64,000 bases of DNA, from positions 1 through 64,000 of the forward strand of contig JAZAUS010000004.1 in assembly GCA_036342255.1 (NCBI GenBank), given 5' to 3'. Numbering within the stretch: the stretch's first letter is position 1; each line of letters opens with the position of its first letter. Of this stretch, positions 53,098-61,023 are shown in pieces. The notes below the pieces were generated by a model. That model worked only from the letters and a program-made list of their open reading frames with translations. It did not search any database and had not been told where the DNA came from. The stretch comes from RUG11198 sp036342255. GTDB lineage: Bacteria; Bacillota_I; Bacilli_A; RF39; UBA660. The translations under genes were made by a program, and so were the position numbers.

Positions 53098-53679
53098 ATG
53101 TTTACAAAAAAAAATATACTTTTAATAACTAAAATAAATTTATTTATAATTACAGCTTTTTTAACATTAGCTCTTTTTCCTATTACATTTTCAAAATATC
53201 AATCAACAGCTACTGGTAATGTAAATTCCAATATAGCTTTTTATTTGTTTAAAGCAGACTATCAAGTCCAAAGAATAAAATTAGCTGATTTAGAACCAAG
53301 TAACACCCCACATGTATATACATTCTCAATATCTAATCAAAATAACAATAAGACAAGTGACGTTGATATAGAATATACACTAAAAGTAGTAACTACAACA
53401 AACTTACCATTAAGATATCAATTATACGAAAATGAAGATTATCAATCTAATAATTCAACAAATCTAATAACCCAAAATAATTCAACAATAGCACCTGATG
53501 AAGATGGTACATATTTTCAAACATTTGAATTTGACCAAGAAGAATTATTATATACAACTCCCAAAACAAATAATTACACACTTGTAGTATATTTTGATGA
53601 AACAAACACAAATGCCAAATATCAAGATACAATTGAAAGTGTAAGAATAATAGTAGAGTCAAGACAAATAATTGAATAA
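53098..53679 (+). CDS. TasA-like exported protein, 193 aa
   Basis: ATG four bases after the previous stop. A hydrophobic core (I-T-A-F-L-T-L-A-L-F) ends in P-I-T-F-S-K-Y-Q-S at about residues 29-37, again the T-[FY]-[AS]-x-[FY] form. The mature part is beta-like, Asn/Thr-rich, with H-V-Y-T-F-S-I-S-N-Q-N-N-N near residue 71 as the TasA-like F-x-x-x-N segment. No Cys. Third gene of the second block. Confidence 0.7.
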   Translation: MFTKKNILLITKINLFIITAFLTLALFPITFSKYQSTATGNVNSNIAFYLFKADYQVQRIKLADLEPSNTPHVYTFSISNQNNNKTSDVDIEYTLKVVTTTNLPLRYQLYENEDYQSNNSTNLITQNNSTIAPDEDGTYFQTFEFDQEELLYTTPKTNNYTLVVYFDETNTNAKYQDTIESVRIIVESRQIIE

Positions 53680-53710
53680 AAAAATATTATAATAAATTTT
53701 TTAAAAAACA

Positions 53711-53739
53711 TTGCAATAAATAACAACATATGATACACT
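53711..53739 (+). promoter_or_regulatory. Promoter of the gene 53812-55011
   Basis: TTGCAA (53711-53716), 17 bases, TACACT (53734-53739) with extended TATGA. It leaves a 5' leader of about 65 bases. Spacing and edges resemble the promoters at 51882 and 39767. Confidence 0.55.
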
Positions 53740-53811
53740 ATTCTTAGGATATAAGTAGGAGAATGTAACCTATCTATTCAAAAAATAAAATAAAGGATAA
53801 GGAGTACAAAT

Positions 53812-55011
53812 ATGGAAGAAAATAGACAAGTTGTGGAAGCTCAACCAAATGTTCAACAAACTCAAAATAATACCCAAATAGTAGAACAAAAAGTTCAAGA
53901 GCAACCTAAAAAAAGAAGTAAAAAGAAAATGATGTTATTATTACTATTACTAGTATTAACGGCTGTAATGCTATCAGCATCAACCTATGCATGGTTTACT
54001 TCAAATAGAACTGTTACTATTGAAGATATCAATGTTAATGTTGCTGCTAGTGGAGGTATTCAAATATCTGTTGATGGTAGTAGCTGGAAATCAATTTTAA
54101 CTAATACAGATTTAGCTAATGCACATACAACATATGCAGCAGCTACAAATCAAATACCAAGTACATTAAAGCCAGTATCAACTGCAGCAAAAACATTAAA
54201 CTCAGATGGATATTTAAGTATGTGGCTAGGAACTGTATCAACAAGTGAAACTACTACTAATCTCGGTGAATATATTCTATCAACAGAAGACGTAAGTACT
54301 GTTGGAGATAATAGTGTTACACCAGTAGTAGCAAACCAAGGTACAGCAGGAAATTTTGTAATGTTTGATGTTTTCTTAAGATTTGATTCATCAGATGCTA
54401 CTGCTCAAATGTTATATTTAACAAATGGATCAAATGTTATAGTTCAACAAAATGCATCAGATTTAGGAACTCAAAATTCTGCAAGAGTAGCTTTCATTAA
54501 AGAATCATCTACATCAACTGGTTCTTCACTTGCTACAATCCAAGCATTGAAGACAACTGATGCTAGTAACATATTTGTTTGGGAACCAAATTATAATGCA
54601 CATACAGCTACAGGATTATCAAATGCATACTCATACTATAATAGTACAAACAGTGGAACACAATATACTATAGCACAAACACAGGCTCAAGTACCATACT
54701 TTGGAGTAATTGGTGCAGTACAAGTTAGTGATGATGTATTATTAAGTAAAGCAAATGCTACTGATAATGCAACAAAATTCTCAGCTATTACACCATCAAT
54801 TGCAACAGCATCAGATTGGAGTACTGGTAACACATATGAACAACTATTCTCATTAACACCAAATACTGTAACTAAAGTAAGAATATACTTCTGGATAGAA
54901 GGACAAGATATAGATTGTGAAAACAACGCATCTGGTGGACAAATTACATTAAAACTTCAATTTAGCTTAAATAGTGAGCCAGCTTCAACAACAGCTCCAG
55001 CAACAACATAA
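53812..55011 (+). CDS. Exported protein with TYAWF signal, 399 aa (paralogue of 40546)
   Basis: ATG after AAGGAG. A long Gln/Val-rich cytoplasmic start (about 30 residues) and Lys/Arg cluster precede a core that ends in A-S-T-Y-A-W-F-T-S-N-R at about residues 57-67. The mature domain follows the protein at 40546: I-Q-I-S-V-D-G-S-S-W, L-K-P-V-S-T, V-M-F-D-V-F-L-R-F, A-R-V-A-F-I, V-W-E-P-N-Y-N, V-R-I-Y-F-W-I-E-G-Q-D-I-D-C-E-N-N-A-S. Ala/Thr-rich and codon use closer to highly expressed genes; likely the abundant subunit. The short T-T-A-P-A-T-T end is Thr-rich. Own promoter and own terminator. Confidence 0.75.
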   Translation: MEENRQVVEAQPNVQQTQNNTQIVEQKVQEQPKKRSKKKMMLLLLLLVLTAVMLSASTYAWFTSNRTVTIEDINVNVAASGGIQISVDGSSWKSILTNTDLANAHTTYAAATNQIPSTLKPVSTAAKTLNSDGYLSMWLGTVSTSETTTNLGEYILSTEDVSTVGDNSVTPVVANQGTAGNFVMFDVFLRFDSSDATAQMLYLTNGSNVIVQQNASDLGTQNSARVAFIKESSTSTGSSLATIQALKTTDASNIFVWEPNYNAHTATGLSNAYSYYNSTNSGTQYTIAQTQAQVPYFGVIGAVQVSDDVLLSKANATDNATKFSAITPSIATASDWSTGNTYEQLFSLTPNTVTKVRIYFWIEGQDIDCENNASGGQITLKLQFSLNSEPASTTAPATT

Positions 55012-55028
55012 TATAAGGAATAATAAAA

Positions 55029-55057
55029 GATTGAACAAAATGTTCAATCTTTTTTTA
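55029..55057 (+). terminator. Terminator after the gene 53812-55011
   Basis: GATTGAACA (55029-55037) pairs with TGTTCAATC (55041-55049), three-base loop, then seven or more T's. Confidence 0.85.
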
Positions 55058-55071
55058 TTATTCTTAGCCAA

Positions 55072-55100
55072 ATAAAAAACCCGAACTCACATGTTCGAGT
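55072..55100 (-). terminator. Terminator of tRNA-Gly
   Basis: On the minus strand CTCGAAC (55099-55093) pairs with GTTCGGG (55086-55080), followed by six T's. Confidence 0.7.
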
Positions 55101-55111
55101 ACACATCCAAA

Positions 55112-55186
55112 TGGAGCAGATGAGGGGAGTCAAACCCCCGTCTCAGCCTTGGCAAGGCCGAATTCTAATCGTTGAACCACATCTGC
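55112..55186 (-). tRNA. tRNA-Gly (anticodon GCC)
   Basis: 75 bases including an encoded CCA end. Acceptor stem GCAGATG with CATCTGC, discriminator T, anticodon stem CGGCC/GGCTG (one G-U type pair) with loop TTGCCAA giving anticodon GCC, T-stem GGGGG/CTCCC with loop TTTGACT. No integrase gene or duplicated tRNA end is seen near it. It has a perfect promoter overlapped by an inverted repeat. Confidence 0.93.
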
Positions 55187-55194
55187 ATAATTAA

Positions 55195-55236
55195 GTAGGC
55201 AATATAAATTATAAAGTAATATTGCCTACATGTCAA
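55195..55236 (-). promoter_or_regulatory. Perfect tRNA-Gly promoter within an 11-bp inverted repeat
   Basis: On the minus strand TTGACA (55236-55231), 17 bases, TATAAT (55213-55208). GTAGGCAATAT (55195-55205) and ATATTGCCTAC (55219-55229) are perfect inverted arms that enclose the -10. It may be an operator; or, read from the gene at 55253, a hairpin that ends that transcript, although the T-rich tail is poor (TTAATT). Confidence 0.7.
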
Positions 55237-55252
55237 GTATTCAAATAAATTT

Positions 55253-55528
55253 TTATTTCAAAAATTTCCCTGCCAAATCAATCATAGTAGATAAATCACT
55301 AGCATTAGATTTTTTGCTAGTTTTCTTTTTAGAAGACTTAGAAGAAGATTTCTTAGTAGCTTTACTAGTTTTCTTAGAGCTTTTCTTATTATCATCATCT
55401 AAAAAATCACCAGCAATATCAACAATTTTAGCAATAGTTTCTTTATTGTCTACTATTACATCTTTAATTTTATCTAAATCAATTTTAGATTTTTTCTTAT
55501 CTTCAACCTTAACAATTTTCTTAGCCAT
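55253..55528 (-). CDS. Small Lys/Ser-rich protein, 91 aa
   Basis: Start ATG overlaps the stop of the upstream gene (TAATG). Two related helical segments (I-A-K-I-V-D-I-A-G-D-F-L near residue 32 and L-S-T-M-I-D-L-A-G-K-F-L at the end) flank a low-complexity centre of Lys and Ser (about residues 48-75). Strongly basic; nucleic-acid or polyanion binding is possible. No signal peptide. Translationally coupled to the membrane protein upstream. Confidence 0.65.
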   Translation of the reverse strand: MAKKIVKVEDKKKSKIDLDKIKDVIVDNKETIAKIVDIAGDFLDDDNKKSSKKTSKATKKSSSKSSKKKTSKKSNASDLSTMIDLAGKFLK

Positions 55529-56283
55529 TACTTATTCTCCTTCTCATCTTTAATTTCAGGAATACATCTTCTACAAGGATCAGTCAATCCTTTTTCAAAT
55601 GCTTGTCTTACTGTACCCTCAAAAACAGTTTCACTTTGAGAAAAAGCAGGACAATCAGGATCTACGTGATATTTTTTACTATGAGGTGCCCAATAAACAG
55701 TTTTTCCGCCACTAACATTAACAACTTCCTTCTCAGCCTTATCTAATTGTTCTTTTGAAATAGGATTAAAATCATAACTAGATACACCAGCTATAATTAA
55801 TGCTATTGCTGCAACGGCCGTAACTATAGTTTTAGACTTTTTATCCAAATCTTTATTTGTAAGAACAACTATTATAATTGGTAAAAAAGCAAGAACAGAT
55901 AAAATAACACCCAAATTATTTACAGTCCAAAACTTAACCTTATCTTTTTCTGATGCAGGATCAATATGATTAGCCTTTTTCCAAAACAAAGATCCTGGAA
56001 TAAAGAATAGCAAATCCAAAATAATACATATTACTAAGAAAGTTGTAATACTTAAGTTAGAAAACCAGTTTATTGCATTAACTAATCTTAAAATACCAAT
56101 TAGTTCAAATATAATTGCTACACACCATAAACAAATAGCAATTATTCTAGATTTGAAAGCTCTTTCTTTAGAATCATTTTTATCTTCCAATTTTATTATT
56201 TTTCCCTTAGAATTAGTTCCATATCTACCTTTAGATTTCTTATCTTCTTTAGTAATATTAACTATTTCTTTCTTTTTAGCCAT
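55528..56283 (-). CDS. Membrane protein with C-terminal Cys/His motif, 251 aa
   Basis: ATG after AAAGGAGTG. A basic cytoplasmic start of about 45 residues is followed by some five membrane segments (about 46-65, 76-98, 124-142, 150-170). The C-terminal part V-Y-W-A-P-H-S-K-K-Y-H-V-D-P-D-C-P-A-F and D-P-C-R-R-C resembles the Ada-like metal-binding/SH-type module found on many exported or membrane proteins (Cys and His ligands). The basic first residues repeat the M-A-K-K start of the next gene. Function unknown. Confidence 0.65.
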   Translation of the reverse strand: MAKKKEIVNITKEDKKSKGRYGTNSKGKIIKLEDKNDSKERAFKSRIIAICLWCVAIIFELIGILRLVNAINWFSNLSITTFLVICIILDLLFFIPGSLFWKKANHIDPASEKDKVKFWTVNNLGVILSVLAFLPIIIVVLTNKDLDKKSKTIVTAVAAIALIIAGVSSYDFNPISKEQLDKAEKEVVNVSGGKTVYWAPHSKKYHVDPDCPAFSQSETVFEGTVRQAFEKGLTDPCRRCIPEIKDEKENK

Positions 56284-56334
56284 AGTAACACTCCTTTCTG
56301 AGTATAATATAGCATAATTAATAATAAAAATCTA

Positions 56335-56371
56335 CAAAAAAATCATAACTACAACAAAATAGCTATGATTT
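56335..56371 (-). terminator. Terminator after tex
   Basis: AAATCATAGCT pairs with AGTTATGATTT on the minus strand (one G-T pair), followed by T's. Confidence 0.65.
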
Positions 56372-56381
56372 GTTCTATAAT

Positions 56382-58541
56382 CTAATTCTTACTTGGATCA
56401 AGAAGAGTTAAACTAACTTTTTTTCTCTCGATATTGACATCATCTACCCAACACTTAACTATATCTCCAACATTAACCACTTCCATTGGATGCTTTATAT
56501 ATTCTTTTGTTAATTTAGATATATGAGCAAGACCATCATCATGTAATCCTATATCGATAAACACCCCAAAATCAACAACATTTCTTACAGTACCTTCAAG
56601 TTCCATACCTCTTTTTAAATCTTCAATCTCTAATATATCACTTTTAAGAAGAGGTTTTTGAAAATCATCTCTAAAATCTCTATTAGGTTGTTTCAAACAC
56701 TTAATAATATCTTCTAAAGTATATTTATCTATACCATTATCTAGTGAATATTTATCTATATCAACAGTATCAAGTCTCTTAACTAATTCCTCACTTCCTA
56801 TAGCTTTAACATCAAAACCCAAATTAGAAAGTAATTTAATTGTATCATCATAGCTTTCAGGATGTATTGGTGTTTTATCCAATATATCATTACCATCAAT
56901 AATTCTCATAAATCCAATAGCTTGTTCATATACTTTACTAGATAGTATTTTCTTCTTAAGTATCTCATCCCTAGAATTAATCTTACCATTATCTTCTCTA
57001 TATTTAAGTATTTTATTAATAGTAGTTTTAGTCAACCCTGATACGTACTTAAGTATTGATCCACTAGCTGTATTAATATTAACTCCAACAGAATTAACAG
57101 CCTTACTAACAACAAAATCTAATGAATCATTTAACTTCTTTTGATTTACATCATGCTGATATTGTCCTACTCCTATACTTTTAGAATCAATTTTAACAAG
57201 TTCGGATAAAGGATCTTGAAGTCTTCTTCCTATACTAATAGCACTTCTTTCTTCAACCTGTAAATTAGGAAATTCTTCTATAGCAAGAGGACTAGCTGAA
57301 TATACAGAAGCTCCTGCTTCACTTACTATTATATATTCTATCTTTTTATCATTATATTCATGACATACCTCAGCTACTAATTTTTCACTCTCACGTGAAG
57401 CCGTTCCATTACCAACAGCAATAATATCCACATTATATTTTTTTATTAAATCTTTTATAATTTTTTTAGCTTCATCCCATTTATTATGTGGTTCATGAGG
57501 ATATATCTTACTAATATTAAGTATTCTACTTGCTGTATCAATAACAGCCAATTTACAGCCTGTTCTATAAGCTGGATCAAAACCTAATACAATTTTATCT
57601 TTCATAGGTGGAGTAAGTAATAATTTTTCTAAATTCTTACCAAAAACAGCTATAGCCCCATCTTCAGCCGTTTCTTTTAGTTCAGCTCTTACTTCTCTTT
57701 CTACACTAGGAAATATTAATCTTTTAAAACTATCTCTAATAGCATCTCTAACCAATTCTACAACAGGTGATTTATCATTTCTAATAATCCTTTTATCAAA
57801 CCATGCCATAACATAATCTGTATCTATTTCTATACTAATATTAAGTATACCTTCTTTTTCACCTCTATTCATAGCCAATACTCTATGAGGTTTTATATAT
57901 TTAACTTTCTCACTATGATCATAATACATCTCATAAATATGATCACTATCTTCAGCATTCTTTTTAATCTTAGACTTAATAATTCCATAATTCATCATAT
58001 TAAATCTTAAATACTTTCTATAACTTGCATTATCACTAATCCATTCAGCAATTATATATTTTGCTCCTTGTATAGCTTCATCTATATTCTTTACTTTATC
58101 ATTAACATATTTATTAGCTACATCTTCAATATTTATATCTATAGGAAAACTCATAATAATCTTAGCAAGAGGCTCTAATCCATTCTTAATAGCTTCTGTA
58201 GCTTTAGTCTTCTTTTTCTCTTTAAATGGTCTATATAAATCTTCTACTTCCACTAATTTTTGACATTTCATTATATCAGACTTTAACTCATCTGTAAGAA
58301 GACCCTTCTCATCAATAAGCCTAATAACATCTTCCTTTCTCTTTAATAAATTAACTTGATATTCATATACTTCATTAATTTTCCTAATCTGTTCCTCATC
58401 CAAAGCACCAGTAGCTTCTTTTCTATATCTAGCAATAAAAGGAACTGTATTACCATCTTCTAATAGTTTAAGAACACTTTCAACTTGATTATTCTTAACT
58501 TTTAGTTCTAATGCTATTTCTTTAATAATATCTTGATTCAT
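56382..58541 (-). CDS. tex: RNA-binding transcription accessory protein Tex
   Basis: 719 aa, full length. Order: N-terminal Tex helices (N-T-V-P-F-I-A-R-Y-R-K-E near residue 30), YqgF/RNase H-like domain (G-F-D-P-A-Y-R-T-G-C-K near residue 322), helix-hairpin-helix region (N-I-N-T-A-S near residue 490) and a C-terminal S1 RNA-binding domain (V-D-F-G-V-F-I-D-I near residue 655). ATG after AGGAGG. A likely promoter has extended TGT-TATAAT at 58567-58575 (minus strand). Tex is a conserved RNA/nucleic-acid-binding protein tied to transcription and stress survival. Confidence 0.95.
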   Translation of the reverse strand: MNQDIIKEIALELKVKNNQVESVLKLLEDGNTVPFIARYRKEATGALDEEQIRKINEVYEYQVNLLKRKEDVIRLIDEKGLLTDELKSDIMKCQKLVEVEDLYRPFKEKKKTKATEAIKNGLEPLAKIIMSFPIDINIEDVANKYVNDKVKNIDEAIQGAKYIIAEWISDNASYRKYLRFNMMNYGIIKSKIKKNAEDSDHIYEMYYDHSEKVKYIKPHRVLAMNRGEKEGILNISIEIDTDYVMAWFDKRIIRNDKSPVVELVRDAIRDSFKRLIFPSVEREVRAELKETAEDGAIAVFGKNLEKLLLTPPMKDKIVLGFDPAYRTGCKLAVIDTASRILNISKIYPHEPHNKWDEAKKIIKDLIKKYNVDIIAVGNGTASRESEKLVAEVCHEYNDKKIEYIIVSEAGASVYSASPLAIEEFPNLQVEERSAISIGRRLQDPLSELVKIDSKSIGVGQYQHDVNQKKLNDSLDFVVSKAVNSVGVNINTASGSILKYVSGLTKTTINKILKYREDNGKINSRDEILKKKILSSKVYEQAIGFMRIIDGNDILDKTPIHPESYDDTIKLLSNLGFDVKAIGSEELVKRLDTVDIDKYSLDNGIDKYTLEDIIKCLKQPNRDFRDDFQKPLLKSDILEIEDLKRGMELEGTVRNVVDFGVFIDIGLHDDGLAHISKLTKEYIKHPMEVVNVGDIVKCWVDDVNIERKKVSLTLLDPSKN

Positions 58542-58718
58542 TTCTACTCCTCCTAAATATATATTAATTATAACATTTTTAAATGAAAAATTAACAAAAT
58601 TTACTAATAATAAATATATTTAAAATAAAAAACTCTGTAAATAAAAAGTAAAATATAACAAATATTATTGATAAAAAAAATATATAATGATAAATTATAA
58701 TAAAAAGGAGGAGAAAAC

Positions 58719-59249
58719 ATGGACTATAAAGAAGTAAATGTTTTAGAATACGTTAAAAATGGTATTCAAAGTGGAGCTTTAAGCTTTAATGAAGCAAAAA
58801 AATTTCAAAGAATTTCTGCAAGACAAGGTGAAGTTGGTGAAAAGGTAAAAACAATTTTATCAGACGGAACTGAAGAAACAGAAGAAAGGGAAGTCATACT
58901 TGATGAGAAAACAAACGAACCAGGGTGGATCGTAAAAAATATTAATGGACCAGAACAATGGATCGTAGATGATAGTATTTTTAAAAAGAAATATGAAGCT
59001 GATCCAGAACAAGAAGGAGTATTCAAACCAAAAGGTGGACCAATGCTAGCTGCCCAAATATCAGAAAATTTACAAATAACTCCACCAAAATGGGGAGGAG
59101 ACATACAAAAAATAAATGCTGGAGGATATTTGTTAATGGACCCAACAGATCCATCAGATGTATATGGAATAGGTGAAGAAGAATTTAATAATACTTATAA
59201 ATTCACAGAAGAACAAAAACAAAAAAGTTTAAATTTAAATCAAGATTAA
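58719..59249 (+). CDS. Conserved-looking protein of unknown function, 176 aa
   Basis: ATG after AAAGGAGG. Soluble, acidic. Segments that look like a conserved fold: S-A-R-Q-G-E-V-G-E-K-V near residue 33, P-G-W-I-V-K-N and E-Q-W-I-V near 67-80, F-K-P-K-G-G-P, P-P-K-W-G-G and I-N-A-G-G-Y-L near 121-137. I do not know a named family with certainty; a PGDYG-like domain is possible. It is 12 bases before the PrsW gene and probably co-transcribed with it. Confidence 0.6.
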   Translation: MDYKEVNVLEYVKNGIQSGALSFNEAKKFQRISARQGEVGEKVKTILSDGTEETEEREVILDEKTNEPGWIVKNINGPEQWIVDDSIFKKKYEADPEQEGVFKPKGGPMLAAQISENLQITPPKWGGDIQKINAGGYLLMDPTDPSDVYGIGEEEFNNTYKFTEEQKQKSLNLNQD

Positions 59250-59261
59250 TAAATAAGGGGT

Positions 59262-60044
59262 GTGCTTAATATCAATTTTATCTTAGCCATATTACCCGTC
59301 ATATTAATAGCCATATACATATATAAGAAAGATAATAATAAAGAACCAGCAAAATTATTAGTAAAACTATTTTTCTCTGGACTAATATCAATTATTATAA
59401 CTTTAGTAATAACAGTATTATTAAGTTTATTTATACCTAGTTTAATGTCTGCTAACCCAAAAAATATGAATCTAATACAATTATTATTTCATGTTTTCAT
59501 TGGAGTAGCATTAGTTGAAGAATTCTCAAAATGGATAATGACATATTTAATATCTTATAATAATGAAGAATTTGATGAAATATATGACATTATTATTTAT
59601 AGTGTTTTTGTATCATTAGGTTTTGCTTGTTTAGAAAATATATTATATGTATCAACTGGTGGACTTTCAACAGCAATAGGTAGAGGATTGTTATCTATAC
59701 CAGGACACACTTGTTTTGGAGTATTTATGGGATACTATTTTGGATTAGCAAAAGTATGTGAAATTAAAAAAAATGAAGAATTAAAAAAGAAAAACATGAT
59801 ACTAAGTCTAGCAGTTCCTGCTATTCTACATGGTATATATGACTATTGTCTTTTTACAGGAAAAGTTATATTTGTCCTTTTATTTCTTGCTTTTATAGTA
59901 TTCATGTATATGTATGCCAATAAAAAAATAAAGCAATATGCAAGTGTTACTAGAAAAATAAAATATAAAAACAACTACTGTCCAAATTGTGGTACTGTAG
60001 TTAATAATAATTATTGCCCCAACTGTGGGCACAAAAATGACTAA
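59262..60044 (+). CDS. PrsW-type intramembrane protease with C-terminal zinc ribbon
   Basis: 260 aa. About seven membrane segments. PrsW motifs: V-E-E-F-S-K near residue 86, the S-I-P-G-H-T-C-F-G segment near residue 147 and L-H-G-I-Y-D-Y near residue 190, giving the Glu and His residues of the CPBP/PrsW active site. A C-terminal zinc ribbon (C-P-N-C-G then C-P-N-C-G-H, residues about 240-257) is added. Start uncertain: GTG 59262 overlaps AGGGG, and no ATG is in frame nearby. PrsW in Bacillus cleaves the anti-sigma factor RsiW; the target here is unknown. Confidence 0.8.
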   Translation: MLNINFILAILPVILIAIYIYKKDNNKEPAKLLVKLFFSGLISIIITLVITVLLSLFIPSLMSANPKNMNLIQLLFHVFIGVALVEEFSKWIMTYLISYNNEEFDEIYDIIIYSVFVSLGFACLENILYVSTGGLSTAIGRGLLSIPGHTCFGVFMGYYFGLAKVCEIKKNEELKKKNMILSLAVPAILHGIYDYCLFTGKVIFVLLFLAFIVFMYMYANKKIKQYASVTRKIKYKNNYCPNCGTVVNNNYCPNCGHKND

Positions 60045-60066
60045 ACATCTTTAAGATGTTTTTTTA
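60043..60066 (+). terminator. Terminator after the PrsW gene
   Basis: ACATCT (60045-60050) pairs with AGATGT (60054-60059), three-base loop, seven T's. Confidence 0.7.
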
Positions 60067-60133
60067 ATAGACAAATATAATAAGATATATTATACTTTAA
60101 ATATATAAAAAATTACTTGAAAGGATTATAAAA

Positions 60134-61009
60134 ATGAAAAAAAATAGCAAAATAAAAGATTATTTAAAACTAGTACGAATAAATCATTACCTAAAAAACG
60201 TATTAATTTTTCTCCCAATAATTTTTAGTGGCAATCTATTTAATAAAGAAAAATTAATAAATGTAATAATAGGCTTTATTATCTTCTCACTTATATCTAG
60301 TACAATATATATAATAAATGATATTAAAGATATAAATAACGATAAAGCTCATTTTCAAAAAAAGAATCGCCCATTAGCAAGTGAAACAATAAAAATAAAA
60401 GAAGCAATCGTACTATTTTTCATCCTAATAATAGCTTCAATTATTCTTATTTATTTTTCAAGTTTAAATATTAAAGCACTATTATATATAATTATATATA
60501 TAATAATTAATATCTTATATACATTTTATCTTAAAAACAAGCCTATAGTAGACATCACGGTTCTATCATCATTATTTGTAATAAGAGTATTATATGGAGC
60601 CGCTATCATAAATGTAGAAGTATCCAATTGGTTAAATTTAACAATAATGTCAGCAGCATTCTACCTAGCATTAAGTAAAAGAAATAACGAATTAAAAAAT
60701 ACAATCAAAGCAAGAGAAGTTTTAAAATATTATAGTAATGATTATTTAAACAAAAATATGTATATGTTTTTAAGCATGGCTATTATCTTTTATTCATTAT
60801 GGACTATAGACTTAAAATCAGTTACTAAAAGTAGTAATTACCTAATATGGACTGTACCATTCATAATGATAATAGCCCTAAAATATAATATGAATATTGA
60901 ACAAAATAAAGATGATAATCCAATTGAAATAGTATTAAATGATAAATGGTTAATTCTGTTAATAGCAATCTATGGTATAATAATAATTAGTATTTTATAC
61001 ATATCTTAA
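60134..61009 (+). CDS. UbiA-family prenyltransferase, decaprenyl-phosphate phosphoribosyltransferase-like
   Basis: 291 aa with about eight or nine membrane segments. The first Asp-rich motif N-D-I-K-D-I-N-N-D at about residues 62-70, followed by K-N-R-P-L-A, is the pattern of DPPR synthases, which join phosphoribosyl pyrophosphate to a polyprenyl phosphate. The start L-V-R-I-N-H-Y-L-K-N is also typical (R-x-x-x-x-x-K-N). The next gene begins with a HAD phosphatase, the next step of the pathway. ATG after GAAAGGAT. Lipid carrier and final sugar are inferred. Confidence 0.8.
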   Translation: MKKNSKIKDYLKLVRINHYLKNVLIFLPIIFSGNLFNKEKLINVIIGFIIFSLISSTIYIINDIKDINNDKAHFQKKNRPLASETIKIKEAIVLFFILIIASIILIYFSSLNIKALLYIIIYIIINILYTFYLKNKPIVDITVLSSLFVIRVLYGAAIINVEVSNWLNLTIMSAAFYLALSKRNNELKNTIKAREVLKYYSNDYLNKNMYMFLSMAIIFYSLWTIDLKSVTKSSNYLIWTVPFIMIIALKYNMNIEQNKDDNPIEIVLNDKWLILLIAIYGIIIISILYIS

Positions 61010-61023
61010 TCTTAGGAGGAAAT

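Noticed and set aside
55112..55186. tRNA-Gly as an integration site for a mobile element
   Set aside because: No integrase or recombinase gene, no repeated tRNA end and no phage genes in the window.
55230..55553. Plus-strand frame across the Lys/Ser-rich gene
   Set aside because: It mirrors the Lys/Ser codons as Leu/Phe runs; the minus-strand gene has a coupled start and the better composition.
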